Of a stretch of DNA of 64,000 nt, positions 63,614-64,000 are shown piece after piece; the first letter of the stretch is position 1; each line of letters opens with the position of its first letter. The position numbers and the translations under genes were made by a program. The stretch covers positions 1 to 64,000 of the forward strand of contig JAKITI010000012.1 in the NCBI GenBank assembly GCA_021648145.1. Reading direction: 5' to 3'. Below the pieces are notes generated by a model that was given only the letters and a program-made list of their open reading frames with translations, was not told the DNA's origin and ran no database searches. This stretch comes from Gammaproteobacteria bacterium. GTDB lineage: Bacteria > Pseudomonadota > Gammaproteobacteria > JAADGQ01.

Positions 63614-64000
63614 ATGTATCGAATTCAGAAACATTACGTTCCAAAACCATATGCATTTTTATTTGTTCTTGAGCTGGTAGTTCTTCTGCTTTCTCTTTAT
63701 CTGGGTGCTTTTCTGCGCTTTTGGGGGGATGATTATATTGTGCGGACAAGCCATGGTGAACTGCTTCTAAGGGCCGCCATATTTGCTGCGGTCATTATGG
63801 CTTTTATTGTTGGTATGGGATTATATCAACGCCATATGAGGGCAAATAAAAGAGAACTGATCTGGCGTGTTTGTATGAGTTTTTTGTTGGGCGCGATTTT
63901 TCTTATATTTATTTATTACCTGTTTCCAGATCTATTGATTGGGCGTGGTGTATTCGTATTTGCTCTGCTTATTTCATTGACTATTATAGTTTTTTTAAGA
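63614..64000 (+). CDS. exopolysaccharide sugar transferase, N-terminal part (window edge)
   Basis: An open frame from ATG 63614 to the end of the window. It starts MYRIQKHYVPKPYAFLFVLE and has four hydrophobic helices in 129 residues. The RVCMSFLLGAIFLIF and YYLFPDLLIGRG segments match the N-terminal membrane part of undecaprenyl-phosphate sugar transferases of the XrtA/PEP-CTERM exopolysaccharide type (TIGR03013). The catalytic C-terminal domain is beyond the window. It suggests a polysaccharide locus to the right. Confidence 0.7.
   Translation, partial: MYRIQKHYVPKPYAFLFVLELVVLLLSLYLGAFLRFWGDDYIVRTSHGELLLRAAIFAAVIMAFIVGMGLYQRHMRANKRELIWRVCMSFLLGAIFLIFIYYLFPDLLIGRGVFVFALLISLTIIVFLR

Noticed and set aside
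1-64000. tRNA genes, rRNA genes and CRISPR arrays
   Set aside because: Reading the gaps between genes showed no cloverleaf-like segment, rRNA motif or regularly spaced repeats. The gaps are mostly short. A covariance-model scan would be needed to exclude small RNAs.

Overview
The window looks like chromosomal DNA of a Gram-negative gammaproteobacterium of moderate GC. The evidence is the aspS-nadA-yebC-ruvCAB-ybgC-tolQRAB-pal-cpoB-queEC gene order, the neighbouring leuB-asd-fimV genes, an aceE-aceF-lpdA operon with a homodimeric-type E1, and many outer-membrane lipoproteins and TolC-type proteins. The last, partial gene resembles sugar transferases of XrtA/PEP-CTERM exopolysaccharide loci. 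That would fit an aquatic or biofilm-forming lineage, but I cannot name a genus.

Layout. At 1-6.3 kb there is an IS1-like transposase remnant, then a type I secretion operon (small membrane protein, HlyD-type adaptor, C39-peptidase ABC transporter, TolC-type protein). A divergent YidD-like protein and a small membrane protein follow. No double-glycine substrate is visible. At 6.3-15.1 kb, on the minus strand, lie an octaheme cytochrome c, a large EF-hand membrane protein, an AAA/DUF4143 ATPase that looks inserted, and two overlapping large GTPases. At 15.2-22.7 kb a complete type I Wadjet system (jetABCD) is followed by a VapBC-type toxin-antitoxin pair.

From 22.9 to 43.8 kb the genes are mostly core: leuB, asd, fimV, a TraB-family membrane protein, a J-domain protein, an FmdB-type zinc ribbon, aspS, nadA, yebC, ruvC-ruvA-ruvB, the tol-pal genes and queE-queC. 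The tol-pal operon is interrupted between tolA and tolB by a shortened peptidoglycan amidase gene and an overlapping Cys-rich lipoprotein gene. This pair resembles an effector-immunity cassette.

At 43.8-51.8 kb a five-gene minus-strand operon encodes an ExeA-like ATPase with an FHA domain, a membrane VWA/FHA protein, a periplasmic coiled-coil protein, a periplasmic TPR/coiled-coil protein and a very large TPR lipoprotein. Together they could span the envelope from cytoplasm to outer membrane. I do not recognise it as a named system, and it is the best candidate here for something undescribed. From 51.9 kb to the end come a lipoprotein hydrolase, a diguanylate cyclase, the pyruvate dehydrogenase operon, thyA, a SWIM/SNF2 helicase and the start of an exopolysaccharide sugar transferase.

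I saw no rRNA, tRNA or CRISPR array. Functions are read from motifs and remembered family features only; no database search was run.
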